DNA of 18,369 nt, taken from positions 1 through 18,369 of the forward strand of contig CAJXRL010000022.1 in NCBI GenBank assembly GCA_913059105.1. The letters are read 5' to 3'. Positions 15,695 to 18,369 of this stretch are shown one piece after another. Origin of the DNA: an uncultured Flavobacteriales bacterium. Lineage in GTDB: Bacteria; Bacteroidota; Bacteroidia; Flavobacteriales_E; Vicingaceae. Position numbers and translations under genes: made by a program. Within the stretch, counting starts at the first letter, position 1. Each line of letters starts with the position of its first letter. Under the pieces are notes generated by a model that saw only the letters and a program-made list of their open reading frames with translations, ran no database searches and was not told where the DNA came from.

Positions 15695-15982
15695 CTAGTT
15701 GACGACCTTTTCTAGAAATAATTTTGATATCCCAAGCTCTTTTCCACGATTTTTTTTTAGCATCATTCTTTTTAAGATGCCAAATTTGTTGTTGATACAA
15801 ATTAGCCCGACAGTGCCAATCACTTTATTGTTATTTAATACTACCCAATATTTAGCGTGTGTTGAAGGTATCTCATTTGTGGGTTTATGAAATATTGACG
15901 CATCAAATTCCAAAGCAATTTCGTTCATCATTTCATCTATTTCAGATTGATGAACAGATTCAAATAGAATAGTTTTTAACAA
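15695..15982 (-). pseudogene. Truncated GNAT-family acetyltransferase
   Basis: The 95 residues match the first two-thirds of a GNAT N-acetyltransferase. There is an N-terminal helix region (SEIDEMMNEIALEF), a strand pair (AKYWVVLNNNKVIGTVGLICI), and the acetyl-CoA-binding beta4-alpha3 part (GILKRMMLKKNRGKELGISKLFLEKV), where R-G-K-E-L-G-I matches the Q/R-x-x-G-x-G/A loop only imperfectly. The frame then stops, about 50-60 residues short of a normal GNAT, so the last strands and helix are missing. It also lacks an ATG at the expected place: translation would need TTG 15982 or an internal ATG near residue 18. The truncation point lies next to copy B of the duplicated segment. I call it a broken gene; a short functional form is unlikely. 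Confidence 0.6.
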
Positions 15983-16033
15983 TTTGCTTGGTTAGTTGTG
16001 CTACAAATTGATAACGGATTTATTAAATACGCT

Positions 16034-16099
16034 AACACTGTGCATTTTCCACTTTTACTAATTACGTTTTGTTTGTCAAATGAAGTATTTCGTTTGGTC
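16034..16099 (-). pseudogene. Broken 5' fragment of a paralogue of the 203-residue ORF
   Basis: Positions 16043-16099 align without gaps to 17617-17673, the first 19 codons of the 203-residue ORF, with 50 of 57 bases identical. The similarity runs on to 16034 with a 2-base insertion. The fragment keeps the frame for TKRNTSFDKQNVISKSGKC, but the start codon ATG has become AGG and the 2-base insertion then breaks the frame. Nothing of the remaining 180 codons is visible. It is the relic of a second gene copy or of partial recombination. Confidence 0.75.
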
Positions 16100-16156
16100 C
16101 TATATTAACTGGCTTACGTTTTGGCTAAACAGAGTTTCAATGTAGTTTATGTGTTG

Positions 16157-16819
16157 TTAGCGACAGTTTTCAATGTCTTTAAGTATGGTAGCGTAATTTA
16201 ATTCCAATTGATGATCAAGTTGCACCAAAAATCCCAAAATGCTCATCAATTCTTTAATATTTCCCTTTTGTAATGCGAAGGCAGCTTTATCAATTTCGTT
16301 TTGAACCCTCCGTTGAAGACTGTACATGCTTTCTAATTCATACAAGCACTCATATTTGAATTCATTTGTAATGCTGACTAAGCGTGTAGTTTCCCATGCT
16401 ATTTCAGTAAGTTCAAATAGTTCAAGATTAACGCTAGTACTACCGGAATAATGAAATAAATTAGAATCCAGCTTTAAAGTATCGGAAGCCCTAAAAAATC
16501 CAGGGTACTTAGTTTGAAGTATAGCAAAATGTTCAGGCGATGTAATTAAGTCTGTTGTTTTACCATCGTATATTTTTTTGTGTTCAGAAAAAGCCTGCAA
16601 GATCTTCTGATTGACTTTTCGAGCTTCCTTCAACTCTTTGAGGTTATTTTCTATTTCTTCCTTAATATGTGTAATAGAGATATCAATCTGTCGTGTAGAC
16701 TTAAGCGAAGTATTCCAATTGTTAAATCCTATGGCAAGACTAATTCCAATAAAAATTAATAGAATCTCTCCTGTTATGTATTTCCAATTAAAATTATTTT
16801 TAAGCTTCAAAATTCTCAT
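16157..16819 (-). CDS. DUF6090-like single-span membrane protein
   Basis: This 220-residue protein begins with a basic stretch (MRILKLKNNFNWKY) and one membrane helix at about 14-33. The pattern W-K-Y-x-x-G-E-I-L-L-I-F-I-G-I, ending FNNWN, is the signature of DUF6090 proteins, which are common and highly duplicated in Bacteroidota and have no known function. Residues 45-80 are charged and helical (ITHIKEEIENNLKELKEARKV), probably a coiled coil. The rest should lie in the periplasm or cytoplasm as a helical domain. It stops at TAA 16157, inside a CGCTAA sequence that is one arm of an 8-bp inverted repeat. It stands alone, separated by 244 bases from the upstream 203-residue ORF. Confidence 0.75.
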   Translation of the reverse strand: MRILKLKNNFNWKYITGEILLIFIGISLAIGFNNWNTSLKSTRQIDISITHIKEEIENNLKELKEARKVNQKILQAFSEHKKIYDGKTTDLITSPEHFAILQTKYPGFFRASDTLKLDSNLFHYSGSTSVNLELFELTEIAWETTRLVSITNEFKYECLYELESMYSLQRRVQNEIDKAAFALQKGNIKELMSILGFLVQLDHQLELNYATILKDIENCR

Positions 16820-16844
16820 TAATTATCACGGGTTTAACAATTGT

Positions 16845-16882
16845 TTCTAACGCCCCTTTATGATTTGTTGCGGGGGTTATAA
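16845..16882. other. Hairpin with a bulged G, attC-like
   Basis: TTCTAAC-G-CCCC (16845-16856) can pair with GGGG-GTTATAA (16872-16882). This gives ten base pairs, one C/A mismatch and one bulged G, closed by a 15-nt loop. It lies 26 bases upstream of the DUF6090-like start. Terminator function is unlikely because no U-run follows. An extrahelical base and YTAAC/GTT ends recall integron attC sites, but the core heptamers do not fit the consensus well. Confidence 0.35.
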
Positions 16883-16924
16883 AATTAAGAATTTCTTGTG
16901 AGGATAGAAGCAATCTCTTAATAT

Positions 16925-16947
16925 ACAAAGCCGTGAGGCAGCTTTGT
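16925..16947. other. Short stem-loop in the 203-residue ORF to DUF6090 gap
   Basis: ACAAAGC (16925-16931) and GCTTTGT (16941-16947) are perfect 7-bp complements around a 9-nt loop. It lies in the 244-nt spacer about 117 bases after the 203-residue ORF ends on the minus strand. It might be a terminator remnant or part of the same mobile spacer as 16845-16882. Confidence 0.35.
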
Positions 16948-17063
16948 TATTTTCTCTTTCTATACAAACTCGCAATCTAATTTTGTGGGTTTTAAAAAGA
17001 GTAGAAGCCAACCAAGCGACCTTACTCACAATGGCTATACATTACTGCAGCAACCGTTTCCAT

Positions 17064-17675
17064 TTAATTCTTAATTGTTTTTCCATTAAAGTCAATGACA
17101 TATTCATCCGAATTAAAGTCCAAAAGTCGAATTGCATTCTCTTCAATTTGAACCTCTGGTTTTCCTTCTATATTCACCCAGATATCCCGTCCACCATAGC
17201 TCCATTTAGTTTGACCATTTTTACTTATTCTATGAATTTCTACTTCTCCTCTTAACAGATAGTCATTATCCAATTCGTAGAATTCAAAAACTCCACCAAT
17301 GTCTGGTTTTAAGTTCCAGTTAAGTACCAATTTAGTTAGGCTGAGAGATGTAAAGTTAAATCCAAAACACAAGACTAGATTATTACCATCAATTTTCACA
17401 GATTGGCAATTGTCTTTGTCATCTGCTTGATGCAAATAAGTTCCTCCTTCAATGCCTTTTATGAAACATGGTTTTTGGGAATGTCCATCGGAAATTGTAA
17501 ATCTTAAAACGGAACCCCTATTCGCATTTTCGGATAATTCAATTACACAATCAGATGGGGTTGGTTTTATTTCTTTTATGTCAGAATACCAATCTTCGTA
17601 ATCCAATTCAACACTCCATTTTCCACTCTTAATGATTAAGTGTTGTTTGTCAAATGAAGTATCTTGTTTGGTCAT
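17064..17675 (-). CDS. Unrecognised 203-residue protein (beta-rich, cytoplasmic)
   Basis: I do not recognise a named family. The protein has no signal peptide or membrane span and is rich in beta-prone segments. Its last 70 residues (LLRGEVEIHRISKNGQTKWSYGGRDIWV, then EENAIRLLDFNSDEYVIDFNG) resemble a domain often seen in uncharacterised bacterial proteins near toxin-immunity loci; this is a visual impression, not a search. The ATG is 25 bases after the stop of the 150-residue gene upstream, so the two probably share a transcript. A second, broken copy of its 5' end lies at 16034-16099, which shows that the family has been duplicated locally. An immunity or accessory role is possible but unproven. 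Confidence 0.65.
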   Translation of the reverse strand: MTKQDTSFDKQHLIIKSGKWSVELDYEDWYSDIKEIKPTPSDCVIELSENANRGSVLRFTISDGHSQKPCFIKGIEGGTYLHQADDKDNCQSVKIDGNNLVLCFGFNFTSLSLTKLVLNWNLKPDIGGVFEFYELDNDYLLRGEVEIHRISKNGQTKWSYGGRDIWVNIEGKPEVQIEENAIRLLDFNSDEYVIDFNGKTIKN

Positions 17676-17700
17676 ATTTTAATGTTCTTTGAGATGCATG

Positions 17701-18153
17701 CTATTGCCATTTTTTTAATTTCCGTAGCATTTCCTTCTTTTCATCCTCATTGTAAACTCTAATGGTTACGTCGAACTCTTTACCAAAAACAGAAGCATCC
17801 TTTTTACGGGAGGTAAACGCAACTTCGGTGTATTCAGAGCGACGTATTTTGAATTTTTTGTTGTCTTTTTTGTAGAACGAAAAAGGAAAATCCGTCATGA
17901 ACAATAGTAGATTGAACTTATTCGGAATGAGATGTATTTCTTGATCATTGACCAATACGGTGCTACTTATTGGAATACCTACGGTTTCGCCCATCTTCAA
18001 TTTTGCCGAAGCGGAGACTGATTTCTTTTCATACACGTCAAAATTTGCCAAGTCCAAACTAGAGATGCGGTCTTTACTTAGCTTCCATCTTGTGGAAGAA
18101 ACCATGTACACTAAGACCAGCGCGATGATAACAAAAAATATAAAAATGGTCAT
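17701..18153 (-). CDS. Unrecognised 150-residue protein with one N-terminal membrane helix
   Basis: Residues 1-20 (MTIFIFFVIIALVLVYMVSS) form one hydrophobic helix, suggesting an N-terminal anchor. A soluble domain of about 125 residues, rich in Lys and beta strands, follows, and the C-terminus is strongly charged (NEDEKKEMLRKLKKWQ). I recognise no family. It ends 25 bases before the 203-residue ORF, so the pair is probably an operon whose products may act together. A perfect 7-bp inverted repeat lies 12 bases upstream of the ATG. It is the last gene of the window, and about 215 bases upstream hold no recognisable gene. Confidence 0.65.
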   Translation of the reverse strand: MTIFIFFVIIALVLVYMVSSTRWKLSKDRISSLDLANFDVYEKKSVSASAKLKMGETVGIPISSTVLVNDQEIHLIPNKFNLLLFMTDFPFSFYKKDNKKFKIRRSEYTEVAFTSRKKDASVFGKEFDVTIRVYNEDEKKEMLRKLKKWQ

Positions 18154-18164
18154 GCTGCTGTTTT

Positions 18165-18185
18165 GAAAGTGAAATTAACACTTTC
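18165..18185. promoter_or_regulatory. Perfect 7-bp inverted repeat before the 150-residue ORF
   Basis: GAAAGTG (18165-18171) and CACTTTC (18179-18185) flank AAATTAA. The site is 12-32 bases upstream of the start at 18153, so it could be an operator or a leader hairpin affecting translation of the two-gene unit. Confidence 0.35.
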
Positions 18186-18369
18186 TCGCTTTGGAGTTGA
18201 ACAGGCAGATTCTAACTAACAAAACCGCTAAGTGACTTTTTAACTCAGTTTCTGGTTAAAATGATGAAATTGAGAACAACTAAAGCCTGTTTCTAGAATT
18301 TATTTGAAGCTCGGACTGCAAGTGCGACCAACGGGTTGAAGCATTACAAGTGTTCGATTATGAGTTATC

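Noticed and set aside
17211..17242. Sequence resembling the left inverted end at 14130 (GACCATTTT ... GAATTTC)
   Set aside because: It lies inside the 203-residue coding frame and lacks the AAAATGGCA half, so AT-rich coincidence is the simpler reading.
16944..17255. Plus-strand ORF of 103 codons
   Set aside because: It runs through the spacer and antisense to the 203-residue ORF, with low-complexity hydrophobic composition.

Overview
The window looks like one end of an assembled contig from an AT-rich member of the Bacteroidota, probably a flavobacterium-like marine or freshwater organism. The evidence is the low GC content, few Shine-Dalgarno sites, promoter candidates of the TTG / TAnnTTTG type used by this phylum, a DUF6090-type membrane protein, and Bacteroidota-style gene pairings. 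This placement is inferred; no rRNA marker is present. The first 47 bases are not genomic. They match the end of an Illumina Nextera i5 adapter: a CTACAC tail, the 8-base index AGAGTAGA, then the read-1 transposase sequence.

Bases 48-4.0 kb hold core-type genes: an Lrp/AsnC regulator, a convergent KAS III-like ketoacyl synthase with its Cys/His/Asn triad, a NAD-type glyceraldehyde-3-phosphate dehydrogenase followed by an unrecognised 84-residue ORF, and a leftward fatty-acyl desaturase. Bases 4.0-10.1 kb are a compact tripartite efflux operon: MarR regulator, membrane fusion protein, RND pump and TolC-like channel, with ATGA, 1-nt and 11-nt junctions. A 24-bp inverted repeat lies between the divergent desaturase and MarR genes and overlaps the best MarR promoter candidate, so it is the likely MarR operator and may couple lipid desaturation to efflux.

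Bases 10.25-13.3 kb hold an overlapping pair: a glutamate-cysteine-ligase-like (GCS2) enzyme fused to two CBS domains, and an AstE/AspA-type zinc amidohydrolase. One would form an amide bond and the other would cleave one. Their substrate cannot be read from the sequence, and this is the best candidate for undescribed biochemistry here.

From 13.4 kb to the end everything is on the minus strand and looks accessory. It includes a secreted Tyr/Trp-rich protein (possibly PepSY-like), an AraC regulator, a truncated GNAT acetyltransferase, a DUF6090-like membrane protein and two unrecognised ORFs. This part carries rearrangement marks: a ~165-175-bp segment present twice around the AraC gene (58/70 identical in its core), a ~205-bp segment bounded by imperfect inverted repeats, a 57-bp broken copy of the 5' end of the 203-residue ORF (50/57 identical, start codon lost), and several hairpins with TTCTAAC or CGCTAAC ends. 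No tRNA, rRNA, CRISPR array, integrase or transposase was found.
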